A program made the position numbers and the translations under genes. A stretch of 58,666 nucleotides of DNA, taken from an uncultured Pelagibacteraceae bacterium (GTDB lineage Bacteria > Pseudomonadota > Alphaproteobacteria > Pelagibacterales > Pelagibacteraceae). The stretch spans positions 104,537-163,202 of the forward strand of contig CACFIH010000001.1 of assembly GCA_902566365.1 (NCBI GenBank), in the 5' to 3' direction. Within the stretch, counting starts at the first letter, position 1. Each line of letters opens with the position of its first letter. The notes below the pieces were generated by a model. That model made no database searches and was not told the origin of the DNA. It saw only the letters and a program-made list of their open reading frames with translations. Of the stretch, positions 9,173 through 17,519 are shown in pieces.

Positions 9173-9598
9173 ATGAACACAGTTCTTTTATCAATAATTT
9201 TAGTCCCTATTATAGAAATTTATTTATTTATTAAAGTTGGTGGGCAAATTGGAGCTATAAATACAATTTTATTAATACTTTTAACAGCTTTCACAGGTTT
9301 TTTATATGCAAGGTATGAAGGGCTAAATACTTTGCGGTCTGGCCTTTCACAATTAGTAAAAAATGAATTGCCAGCGTATGAAATAATTTCTGGTGCAGCA
9401 ATAGCTTTTGCAGCTTTACTACTTATTCTTCCCGGGTTTGCAACTGACGTTCTTGGATTTTTAATAATCTTCCCATTCACAAGGAAATTATTATTTGAAA
9501 AATTTCTTGGTAAATTTAAGAAAGAGAAAACTAAAAAAAATGATTATATTGATGGTGAATTTGAGGATATAGAAGATGACAATGACAGAAAAATTTAA
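9173..9598 (+). CDS. fxsA: FxsA-family membrane protein
   Basis: A 141-residue protein with two to four hydrophobic segments (about 1-20, 26-45 and 72-98) and an acidic/lysine-rich cytoplasmic tail. The LLSIILVPIIEIYLFIKVGGQIG opening and the LILPGFATDVLGFLIIFP segment are the FxsA family marks. FxsA in E. coli relieves phage F exclusion when overproduced; the native role is unknown. Its 3' end overlaps secB by 23 bases, in another frame. Confidence 0.9.
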   Translation: MNTVLLSIILVPIIEIYLFIKVGGQIGAINTILLILLTAFTGFLYARYEGLNTLRSGLSQLVKNELPAYEIISGAAIAFAALLLILPGFATDVLGFLIIFPFTRKLLFEKFLGKFKKEKTKKNDYIDGEFEDIEDDNDRKI

Positions 9599-10004
9599 AA
9601 TATTAGCAAATTATATAAAAGATGTTTCTAGTGAAACAAAAGATATAGAGACATTTTTGTTTGTTAAAGACAATATATCTAAATATCAATTATTTATCGA
9701 TATAACATCCAAAGCACTTAAAAATAAATTAATAGAAGTAAATACAATTCTTAAATTTGAGGATAAAGAACCTAATGAAAAAAAGTCTTATTACGAAATA
9801 GTTTATTCAACTGTTATAAGAATAAATGAAAATATAAAAGAAAAAAAAGAATTAGAAAGAATTATATTGTGTGATGTCCCTACAAAAATCTATCCAGAAC
9901 TTGAAAAAACTTTTTTAAATTTACTACATAGTTCAGGGCATCAAGGAATTAAATTAGAAAAAAAGGTTGACTTTAATAAATTGTATAACGAAAAATTTAA
10001 CTAA
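9576..10004 (+). CDS. secB: Protein-export chaperone SecB (divergent)
   Basis: A 142-residue protein. The SecB pattern is recognisable though divergent: an N-terminal ILANYIKDVSSET strand, a YYEIVYSTVIRINE strand, and a terminal LCDVPTKIYPELEKTFLNLLHSSG...KVDFNKLY segment matching the family's CP..ifP...i.....-FPPl.l.piDF..LY ending. SecB keeps preproteins unfolded for SecA. Start could be the ATG at 9576 or 9582. The reading frame starts within fxsA, so the two are likely co-translated. Confidence 0.85.
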   Translation: MTMTEKFKILANYIKDVSSETKDIETFLFVKDNISKYQLFIDITSKALKNKLIEVNTILKFEDKEPNEKKSYYEIVYSTVIRINENIKEKKELERIILCDVPTKIYPELEKTFLNLLHSSGHQGIKLEKKVDFNKLYNEKFN

Positions 10005-10662
10005 AAAAGTTTTTTTTTAATTCATCTTTTAAGTATTTCTGATGAGCCAAAATTTCTTTTTCACTTAAGGTTACAACTTTTTTACAATATAAAAATTTAT
10101 TATCTTTAGAGTCTATTCTTTGAGTATCAATATCTTTAAAATCTAAAGTTGGTTCTTTCTGATCAAGTAAATTTATGTAAACTTTTGCTAATAAATTACA
10201 ATCAATTAAAGCTGTATGCTTTATTCTTTTAGAATTATCAATTCTATATTTTTTACACAACGCATCTAGATTTATTGATGATCCTGGAAACTTTTCTCTA
10301 GCCAATGTTAAAGTATCAATAATTTCATTACCTATTTTTTCTTTTCCAATTATTTTTAACTCATTATTCAAATGACCAATATCAAATTCAGCGTTATGAA
10401 TAACTAGTCTTTTATTTTCGATAAATGATAAAAATTCATCAGCTATCTCTTTAAATTTTTTTTGATTAGACAAAAAGTCATCGGAATATCCGTGAACTTC
10501 AAAAGCTTTTTCTGAGACTTTTCTTTCTGGATTTAAATAACAATGAAATGTTTTCTTAGTTGGAATTAAATTATCTATTTCTAAGCATCCAATCTCAACA
10601 ATTCTGTGTCCCTCTTTAACATTAAGCCCAGTTGTTTCTGTATCTAATACTACTTCTTTCAT
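9997..10662 (-). CDS. dnaQ: DNA polymerase III epsilon subunit (proofreading 3'-5' exonuclease)
   Basis: A 221-residue DEDDh exonuclease. Exo I is LDTETTGL (D7, E9), Exo II is VIHNAEFDIGHLNNEL, and Exo III is HTALIDCNLLAKVY with the catalytic His and Asp. It proofreads for the replicative polymerase. The end overlaps secB by 8 bases on the other strand, and its start overlaps coaE by 4 bases. The dnaQ-coaE-aroE-maf order next to the origin is typical of Alphaproteobacteria. Confidence 0.97.
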   Translation of the reverse strand: MKEVVLDTETTGLNVKEGHRIVEIGCLEIDNLIPTKKTFHCYLNPERKVSEKAFEVHGYSDDFLSNQKKFKEIADEFLSFIENKRLVIHNAEFDIGHLNNELKIIGKEKIGNEIIDTLTLAREKFPGSSINLDALCKKYRIDNSKRIKHTALIDCNLLAKVYINLLDQKEPTLDFKDIDTQRIDSKDNKFLYCKKVVTLSEKEILAHQKYLKDELKKNFFS

Positions 10663-11231
10663 TTTAAAATGTTGTTAAGTATGTTTTTAACATATTTTTT
10701 AATAGTTTTATTTTTAAAGTCATTTTTTATAATATAATCAGATCTTTTGTATTTATAATCTAGCGGTAGTTGAATTTTTCTAAATTTTTTAAAAAGTTTT
10801 TGATTAAAATTTTTTCTTTTTTTTAATCTTTTTAAAATTTCAGATTTTTTTGATGAAACAAATATTAATATATCTTTTTTTTTATTAAGTTTATTTTCTA
10901 ATAGCAAAGGTATGTCTAAAATGATTATTTTTTTTCTCTTATTTTTTTTTAAAAATAAATTCATTTTCTTTTTAATCTCTGGGTGAACAATTTTTAAAAT
11001 TTTGTTTAAATTGTATTTATTATCTAATATTGCAGCGATGATTTCAGGTTTAGTTACAGGAAATGTTTTAAAAAAAATTGGTAAAATTTTTTTTAATTTA
11101 GTAAAAATTTTTCTATTCTTATTATAAATTTTACTAACTTCTTGATCTGCATTAAAGACTGGATAACCAAAACTATTCGCTACATAAGTTTTTCCTGAAC
11201 CTATATCTCCTAAAATACCAATTCTTATCAT
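10659..11231 (-). CDS. coaE: Dephospho-CoA kinase CoaE
   Basis: A 190-residue P-loop kinase performing the last step of coenzyme A synthesis. The Walker loop GDIGSGKT lies at residues 8-15, followed by a FGYPVFNADQEVSKIYN segment with the substrate-binding Asp, and IILDIPLLLENKL. The protein is unusually lysine-rich (the codon AAA dominates), in line with local A/T drift, but all catalytic motifs are intact. It overlaps aroE by one base and dnaQ by four. Confidence 0.96.
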   Translation of the reverse strand: MIRIGILGDIGSGKTYVANSFGYPVFNADQEVSKIYNKNRKIFTKLKKILPIFFKTFPVTKPEIIAAILDNKYNLNKILKIVHPEIKKKMNLFLKKNKRKKIIILDIPLLLENKLNKKKDILIFVSSKKSEILKRLKKRKNFNQKLFKKFRKIQLPLDYKYKRSDYIIKNDFKNKTIKKYVKNILNNILK

Positions 11232-12022
11232 TAACCTAAAAGTTTAATTACATCTTCATTTATTTCAGGCTTAATGCCATGCCAAATTTTAAACGCAGCA
11301 GCTGCTTGATATATGAACATTTTTGCACCATTATCGGTTCTATTTCCAAGCTCCCTAGCCCTTTTTAAAAACTCAGTTTCTTTAGGATTATATATTATGT
11401 CATAAAAAAATTTATTTCTTTCAATGTTTGAAAAATCTAAATTTATTTGATCTTTAGAGCTCAATCCTAAACTTGTGGCATTAATTACCATATCAAAGTC
11501 TGGAACTTTTCCCCAATCAACTATGATCAAATTTGGAAATGTATTCTTTAAATTTTCAACTTTTCTAAAAGTTCTATTAGTAATCATTATATTAGAAGCG
11601 TTCATTTTGTTAAGAGCATAAATAATAGATGGAACAACACCTCCTGCGCCGATAATAAATATTCTTTTTTTTGAAATATCATATTTCGACTCTTTTATTG
11701 CTAATTGAAATCCCTCTATATCTGTATTATGACCAAATACTTCATTATCCTTTAAAAAAATAGTATTTACTGATTGTGTATCTTTGGACTCAGAACTCAG
11801 TTTATCCAAATAAGGAATAATCTCTCTTTTAAAAGGAACGGTAACATTAATACCATCAACTTTCTTATTTTTAATTTCGGAAATTAAATTTTTTAAATCA
11901 TCAGTTTCAAGTTTTACCTTTTTGTAATTTGCATTAATTCCATATTTTTTTATCCAATAATTATGCAATTGGGGTGAATATGAATGTTCAATAGGGTTAC
12001 CAACAACTAAATAATTTTTCAT
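11231..12022 (-). CDS. aroE: Shikimate dehydrogenase (NADP+) AroE
   Basis: A 263-residue enzyme reducing 3-dehydroshikimate in aromatic amino acid synthesis. Substrate-binding residues are in NPIEHSYSPQLHN and GINVTVPFKRE (catalytic Lys), with DIEGF carrying the catalytic Asp. The cofactor loop is IIGAGGVVPS and NRTFRK, and the end has INATSLGL and NGAKMFIYQAA. Neighbours maf (3 bases) and coaE are co-directional. Confidence 0.97.
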   Translation of the reverse strand: MKNYLVVGNPIEHSYSPQLHNYWIKKYGINANYKKVKLETDDLKNLISEIKNKKVDGINVTVPFKREIIPYLDKLSSESKDTQSVNTIFLKDNEVFGHNTDIEGFQLAIKESKYDISKKRIFIIGAGGVVPSIIYALNKMNASNIMITNRTFRKVENLKNTFPNLIIVDWGKVPDFDMVINATSLGLSSKDQINLDFSNIERNKFFYDIIYNPKETEFLKRARELGNRTDNGAKMFIYQAAAAFKIWHGIKPEINEDVIKLLG

Positions 12023-12025
12023 TTT

Positions 12026-12610
12026 TTATTCAAAATTTCTTAAATATTCTTTGATCTTTTTAATTGGAAGACCCATAATCGTATCTTGATCTCCAGAAAT
12101 ATCTGAAAATAAATTTTTACCCTCACCTTCTATTTGATAAACATTATAAGCATATAGAGCTTCGTCAGATATTTTAGACAAATACGACTTTAGCTCCTCA
12201 TCATTAAAATTTTTCATTTTAAGCGTTGCTTTATCAGTATAATTCCAAATCATTGAGCCATTTTTTGAAATACAGACTGAACTTATTAAATCATGTTTTT
12301 TTCCATTAAGTTTTTTTATAATCAAAAAAGCTTCATCTCTACTTTTTGGTTTAGAAATTAACTCACCATCTAAATCTATTACACTATCAGCTCCTAGAAC
12401 AAAAGCGTTGAAGTTATTTTGACTAACTTTATTAGCTTTAAGTTCAGCTAGATTTTTCGAAATAAATTCTGGTGAAACTTTATTTTTCAATAAACTCTCT
12501 TTTACTATGTCCTCGTCAACATTTGAAGGCTTTACTTCATTGTCTATTTTATTTTTATCAAGAATTTCTTTCCTTACCTTACTTTTCGATGCAAGAATTA
12601 ATTTAACCAT
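12026..12610 (-). CDS. maf: Maf-family nucleoside triphosphate pyrophosphatase
   Basis: A 194-residue Maf-fold protein. The family entry motif LILASKSKVRKEIL, the central AFVLGADSVIDLDG with its catalytic acid, and YQIEGEGKNLFSDISGD near the end are seen. Maf enzymes hydrolyse non-canonical or pyrimidine nucleoside triphosphates and can affect septation. The start overlaps the PEP synthase regulator gene by 8 bases. Confidence 0.94.
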   Translation of the reverse strand: MVKLILASKSKVRKEILDKNKIDNEVKPSNVDEDIVKESLLKNKVSPEFISKNLAELKANKVSQNNFNAFVLGADSVIDLDGELISKPKSRDEAFLIIKKLNGKKHDLISSVCISKNGSMIWNYTDKATLKMKNFNDEELKSYLSKISDEALYAYNVYQIEGEGKNLFSDISGDQDTIMGLPIKKIKEYLRNFE

Positions 12611-13424
12611 TCTCTTTATATATTTCGTAAATCTTAATTATTGATGCTGCTGTTTCTTCAACAGATTTTCTTGTTACGTCAATCACAGGCCATTTATATT
12701 TTCTAAAAGTTTTCTTTGCTTCATCAACTTCTTTTTTAATTTTTTCAATATTTGTATATGATATATTTTCTGTTTCTTTAAGTGAGTTCATTCTGTTTTT
12801 TCTGATATCTACAAGTCTCTCTGGTTCTGAGCTCAAACCTACGACACATGCTATCTTTGGATTATCTTTTAAAATTTTTGGCACAGAATTCTCATTTATT
12901 AATGGTATATTTGAAGTTCTAAATCCTTTGTTTGCTAAATAAATAGATGTAGGTGTTTTGCTGGTTCTACTAACTCCTAGCAAAATAATATCTGATTTAT
13001 TTATTTCCTTCACAAGATTTCCATCATCATGGTTCATTGTAAATTGTATGGCATCAATTCTTTTATAATATTCATCGTTTAAAGCATATTGTCCACTCGG
13101 TTGATGTGAAGCCTCTTGATTTAATAATTTTGAAAAACTTAATATAAGATCACCCAAAACACCAAAACATGGAATTTTTTTATTATTACTGATATTTGCT
13201 AAATATCTAGCCAATTGATTATCAACAATTGAATATAAAATTATAGAATCATTATTTTTTTCTGCATCTGTTAAAATTTTTAAAATTTGATTTTCTGTTC
13301 TTGTAAATGAGTATGTATGAATTTTGTATTCTATATTTTTAAACTGAGCTTTAATAGCAGTGAAAATTCTGTCAAGAGTTTCGCCCGTAGAATCTGATAT
13401 CAAATAAATTTGGTATGTATTCAT
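12603..13424 (-). CDS. ppsR: PEP synthase / pyruvate phosphate dikinase regulatory protein (DUF299)
   Basis: A 273-residue bifunctional kinase/pyrophosphorylase. The family start YQIYLISDSTGETL and the atypical P-loop ILLGVSRTSKTPTSIYLA (about residues 147-164) are clear, along with ATEA-like YKWPVIDVTRKSVEETAA at the end. It switches PEP synthase or PPDK by ADP-dependent phosphorylation of a threonine. Its location beside hemE reproduces the gene flanking the chromosome origin in Caulobacter and Rickettsia. Confidence 0.93.
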   Translation of the reverse strand: MNTYQIYLISDSTGETLDRIFTAIKAQFKNIEYKIHTYSFTRTENQILKILTDAEKNNDSIILYSIVDNQLARYLANISNNKKIPCFGVLGDLILSFSKLLNQEASHQPSGQYALNDEYYKRIDAIQFTMNHDDGNLVKEINKSDIILLGVSRTSKTPTSIYLANKGFRTSNIPLINENSVPKILKDNPKIACVVGLSSEPERLVDIRKNRMNSLKETENISYTNIEKIKKEVDEAKKTFRKYKWPVIDVTRKSVEETAASIIKIYEIYKENG

Positions 13425-13709
13425 TGTGTATTAAATGTTAATAACTCTTTATTATTTAAATCATATTTAAGCGTTTTAATATTTTAAAATTTTTCTTGTA
13501 AAACCTGAATTTTATTAACATTATTAAAGTTATGTATAAAGTTTTAAGCTATTTTAACAAATATATTAATTAGCTTCATTTTTTCATATATGTTTAAATA
13601 ATTTATTGATCAAAATGTAAGGAAAGTGTTGATAAAATGTTTACGACTTTTAATTACCGTTATTCACAGGGTATACTAATAATACTTTTAATTATATTTA
13701 ATATTTAAT
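13425..13709. other. Candidate chromosome replication origin (gap between ppsR and hemE)
   Basis: A 285-base, extremely AT-rich, gene-free gap, the longest in the window. It contains TTATTCACA at 13660-13668, a perfect match to the relaxed DnaA box TTWTNCACA. Its complement-strand neighbour TTATCAACA (complement of 13627-13635) is one base from TTATCCACA, and a weaker TTATTAACA lies at 13512-13520. In Caulobacter and Rickettsia the origin is beside hemE, and parAB with parS lie 7 kb away here. The assignment is by synteny plus boxes; no skew was computed. A hemE promoter (TATACT at 13672-13677) may share the region. Confidence 0.5.
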
Positions 13710-14712
13710 ATGTCACCAATTAAGCAAGTTATTCAAAACAAAGAAACAGGAATTAATCCTATATGGATTATGAGGCAGGCCGGTAGATACTTACCAGAGT
13801 TTAGAGAAATTAGAAAAAAAAATACTGATTTCATAAAATTATGTTTAGATAAAAATTTATCTTCTGAAATTACACTTCAACCATTAAAAAGATTTGATTT
13901 GGATGCTGCAATAATTTTTTCTGATATTTTAATTTTACCTTATGGTTTGAATCAACCTGTAACATTTAAAAAAAAACTTTGGCCCACTTTTGGGAAATAT
14001 AGATATCAATGAAATAGAAAAATTAAATGAAGCAGATTTTACTGAAAAAATATCTCCAGTTTATGAAGCAATAAACATTGTTAAGAAAGATTCTCTAACA
14101 AAAAATAAAAGTGTAATAGGTTTTACAGGAGCTCCATGGACACTGTTAGTTTATATGATTAATAAACAATCTCCAAAATTAAAATTAAAAAATGATTTTT
14201 TTTACGATTATGATTTGATTGATAAATTATTATTTGTCTTAGAAAAATTTTTAAAAATTCACATAAAAAACCAAATTCAAAATGGTGCTGAAGTTATTCA
14301 AATTTTCGATAGTTGGGCAGGACTATTAAATGAAAAAGATTTACCAAAATATGTTTATAATCCCACTTATAATTTAGTAGAATATGTTAAATCTCTTCAA
14401 ACTCCTGTAATCTGTTTTCCAAAAGGTATTAAAAATTTTAAACAATATTGTGAAATCGTAAAACCAGATGCAATTTGTATAGACTATGAAGTAAATCCAG
14501 AACAAATTAAGAAAGATATTCAGATACCTGTTCAAGGCGGAATGGACCCCAAAATTTTGCTGAGCGGTAAAGAAAATATTAAGAATGAAGCAAAAAAATA
14601 TTTAAAAATATTCAAGGATCACCCTTATATTTTTAATTTAGGACATGGTGTTTTGCCGGAAACAGATCCTAATATGATGGATTATTTAGTTAAAATGGTA
14701 AAAGATTATTAA
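13710..14712 (+). pseudogene. hemE: Uroporphyrinogen decarboxylase HemE, interrupted by one frameshift
   Basis: HemE decarboxylates uroporphyrinogen III to coproporphyrinogen III. The first frame (13710-14012) holds the active-site [15 protein letters not shown] and [16 protein letters not shown], then runs into TGA. The remaining family sequence ([15 protein letters not shown] onward, FTGAPWTLLVYM, HGVLPETDP) is in another frame to the TAA at 14712. Dropping one A from the nine-A run at 13968-13976 restores a continuous protein of about 333 residues, normal for the family. The rest of the gene is undamaged, so this is either an A-run sequencing/assembly error, a fresh indel or a slippage site. 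hemH starts immediately after the stop. Confidence 0.9.
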
Positions 14713-15711
14713 ATGGAAAATTATGTTAATCATCCACCAATAAAATTTGGGAAAACTGGGGTTTTAATTATTAACTTAGGAACGCCAGACTCGACAAACT
14801 GGTTTGATATAAGAAAATACTTAAAAGAATTTTTATCAGACAGGAGAGTAATAGAAGTTAATCCCTTTCTATGGCAGATAATACTTAATATTTTTATTTT
14901 AAATTTTAGACCTTCTAAAACTGCTAAAGCTTATAAAGAAATTTGGATGCAAAAAGAGAATATTTCACCGCTTCTTTATTACACAAGTGAGCAGGCAAAA
15001 AAATTATCTAAATCTCTTTCTGAAGAAAATGTGATTGTAGATTTTGCAATGAGATATGGAAATCCAAGTATAAAAAGTAGGATTATAGAATTACACAATC
15101 AGGGATGTGAAAATTTAGTAATTTTGCCTTTGTATCCTCAGTATGCCGCAGCTACTACAGCTACTGTTTGTGATGAAGTTTATAGAACGCTTATGAAAAT
15201 GAGGTGGCAACCATCGCTAAAAATAATTCCACATTATGAGTCTAACCCATTATACATAGATGCATTAGTAAATTCATTAAATAGAAAAATAAAAAGTATT
15301 GGTTGGAAACCAGATTTGATCTTAGCATCTTATCACGGTATACCTAAAAAATATTTTGATAAAGGAGACCCATATCATTGCTATTGTCACAAGACCACCA
15401 GGTTGATTTCAGAAAAATTTAATTCAATAGAAATCAAAACAACTTTTCAATCAAGATTCGGACCGCAAAAATGGCTTGAACCGTATACTGATAAGACACT
15501 AGAGAGTTTGCCTGGTGAAGGAAAAAAAAATGTTCTCACAATATGTCCAGGATTCTCTTCAGATTGTGTTGAAACTTTAGAGGAAATACTTATTCAAGGC
15601 AAAGAAAGCTTTATAAACTCAGGTGGAGAAAATTTTGATATGGTTCCATGTTTAAATGATAGTGAAGATCATATACTTTTGTTAAAATCTTTAATTCAAA
15701 AAAGCATTTAA
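14713..15711 (+). CDS. hemH: Ferrochelatase HemH
   Basis: A 332-residue enzyme inserting Fe2+ into protoporphyrin IX. The N-terminal GVLIINLGTPDS, the NLVILPLYPQYAAATTATV segment and the catalytic His in ILASYHGIPKKYF are visible, with GDPYHCYCHKTT and TICPGFSSDCVETLEEI further on. Its ATG directly follows the TAA of hemE and its stop overlaps hemJ by one base, so hemE-hemH-hemJ forms a haem module. Confidence 0.97.
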   Translation: MENYVNHPPIKFGKTGVLIINLGTPDSTNWFDIRKYLKEFLSDRRVIEVNPFLWQIILNIFILNFRPSKTAKAYKEIWMQKENISPLLYYTSEQAKKLSKSLSEENVIVDFAMRYGNPSIKSRIIELHNQGCENLVILPLYPQYAAATTATVCDEVYRTLMKMRWQPSLKIIPHYESNPLYIDALVNSLNRKIKSIGWKPDLILASYHGIPKKYFDKGDPYHCYCHKTTRLISEKFNSIEIKTTFQSRFGPQKWLEPYTDKTLESLPGEGKKNVLTICPGFSSDCVETLEEILIQGKESFINSGGENFDMVPCLNDSEDHILLLKSLIQKSI

Positions 15712-16142
15712 TGAACAGTTATTTATTTTTTAAATCTTTACATCTTATTGCTGTGATTTCTTGGATGGCAGGGCTATTATATCTTCCAAGAATTTTTGTA
15801 TATCACTCAGAAAATGATAATGAAATTGTTACTAATGTTTTCAAAATAATGGAAAAAAAATTATTTAATTATATTATGACGCCTGCAATGATATTGAGCT
15901 GGGCATTCGGTTTAGTTCTTATTCACGAGATAGGATTTGTCCAATTATCAAGTTTATGGCTTCAGTTAAAACTTATTTCTGTTGTAGTATTAACTGCATA
16001 TCATTTTTATTTAGGTATTTTGCTAAACAAGTTTAGGTTAGATCAAAATGTAAAATCATCAAAATTTTACAGATATATAAACGAAATACCAACTTTATTA
16101 CTGATTTTTATAGTTTTTATAGTTATTTTTAAGCCAATCTAG
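15711..16142 (+). CDS. hemJ: Protoporphyrinogen IX oxidase HemJ (UPF0093)
   Basis: A 143-residue integral membrane protein with four predicted helices. The family opening LFFKSLHLIAVISWMAGLLYLPRIFVYH carries the conserved His and the Y-L-P-R-x-F-V-Y-H motif. HemJ oxidises protoporphyrinogen IX in bacteria lacking HemG/HemY. Its stop-start overlap with hemH places the last two haem steps side by side. Confidence 0.95.
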   Translation: MNSYLFFKSLHLIAVISWMAGLLYLPRIFVYHSENDNEIVTNVFKIMEKKLFNYIMTPAMILSWAFGLVLIHEIGFVQLSSLWLQLKLISVVVLTAYHFYLGILLNKFRLDQNVKSSKFYRYINEIPTLLLIFIVFIVIFKPI

Positions 16143-16207
16143 GGTTGAATAATAAAAAATAGTATATATATTGTGATTGTTATTAAGTCCTTAATAATTT
16201 TTTAATC

Positions 16208-17477
16208 ATGAATATTCAAGAACTAAAACTAAAATCATCTGAACAACTCATTACTCAAGCTGAAGAACTCGGGATTGAAAATGCAAGTACGTTAAGAAAA
16301 CAAGAGATTCTTTTTGCAATTTTGAAAAAAAGTAGCTGAAAAAGAAGAAATTACTGGAGCGGGCGTGTTACAATTGCTGCAGGACGGGTTTGGTTTTTTG
16401 AGAGCAATGGAGTCAAACTATTTACCTGGCCCAGATGATATTTATGTAAGCCCAAGTCAAATAAGAAAATTTGGACTTAGAACTGGAGATACAGTCGAGG
16501 GACCAGTTCGAGCACCCAAAGAGGGTGAAAGATATTTTGCATTACTTCAGGTTAGTAAGATTAATTTTGAAGAACCTGAAAAATCTAGACATAAAATTGC
16601 TTTTGATAATTTAACTCCTCTGTATCCAGATAAACAGTTGGTAATGGAAGTTGAGGTAATAAAACCTGATAAAAAACAAGATTTGACCCCACGATTGATA
16701 GACCTCGTGAGCCCAATTGGCAAAGGTCAGAGATCAATTATTATATCACCTCCTAAAGCTGGTAAAACGATGATTTTACAAAGCATAGCCAACTCAATAG
16801 CTAAAAATTATCCAGAGTGTTATCTAATAGTTCTACTAATAGATGAAAGACCTGAGGAGGTGACAGATATGCAGAGAACTGTAAAAGGGGAAGTAATAAG
16901 CTCTACATTTGATGAACCAGCTCAGCGACACGTTGCTGTTGCAGAAATGGTTATAGAAAAAGCTAAAAGATTAACAGAGCATAAAAAAGATGTGGTGATA
17001 CTTCTAGACTCAATTACAAGATTAGGCAGAGCATATAACGCTGTAATACCAAGCTCTGGTAAAGTGTTGACAGGAGGTGTAGATGCAAATGCTCTTCAAA
17101 GACCAAAAAGATTTTTTGGTGCAGCTAGAAATATCGAAGAAGGTGGATCACTAACGATCATATCAACTGCATTGATCGATACAGGAAGTAGAATGGATGA
17201 AGTTATTTTTGAAGAATTTAAGGGAACAGGTAATAGCGAAACTGTGTTAGATAGAAAGATCGCAGATAAGAGAATTTACCCTGCAATTGATATTACAAAA
17301 TCAGGGACCAGAAGAGAAGAATTATTATTTGATAAAAATGATTTACAAAAAATGAATGTGCTAAGAAGAATAATAGCCCCGATGGGAACCATGGACGCTA
17401 TTGAGTTTATTAGTTCTAAGCTTAAAGATACAAAAAATAATGCTGAGTTTTTCAACTCAATGAATAAACCAGCTTAA
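16208..17477 (+). pseudogene. rho: Transcription termination factor Rho, interrupted by one frameshift near the N-terminus
   Basis: Rho is the hexameric RNA helicase that ends untranslated transcripts. The ATG at 16208 begins a perfect Rho N-terminus ([20 protein letters not shown], then [18 protein letters not shown]) that hits TGA at 16337-16339. The protein resumes in another frame at [24 protein letters not shown] and is intact to 17477, with the Walker [11 protein letters not shown] and Walker [17 protein letters not shown]. Removing one A from the seven-A run 16325-16331 gives a normal ~422-residue Rho. Translation from the in-frame GTG at 16365 would lose the first helical domain. Sequencing/assembly error and true indel are both possible. 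Confidence 0.9.
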
Positions 17478-17519
17478 TTAAGTTTTTCCTTATCTTTGAT
17501 TTGAAGTTATAATCTAAAT

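Noticed and set aside
13681..13710. TTAA repeats near the hemE start that could be CtrA boxes (TTAA-N7-TTAA)
   Set aside because: The spacings are 6 and 3 bases, not 7, and TTAA is extremely common in this composition.
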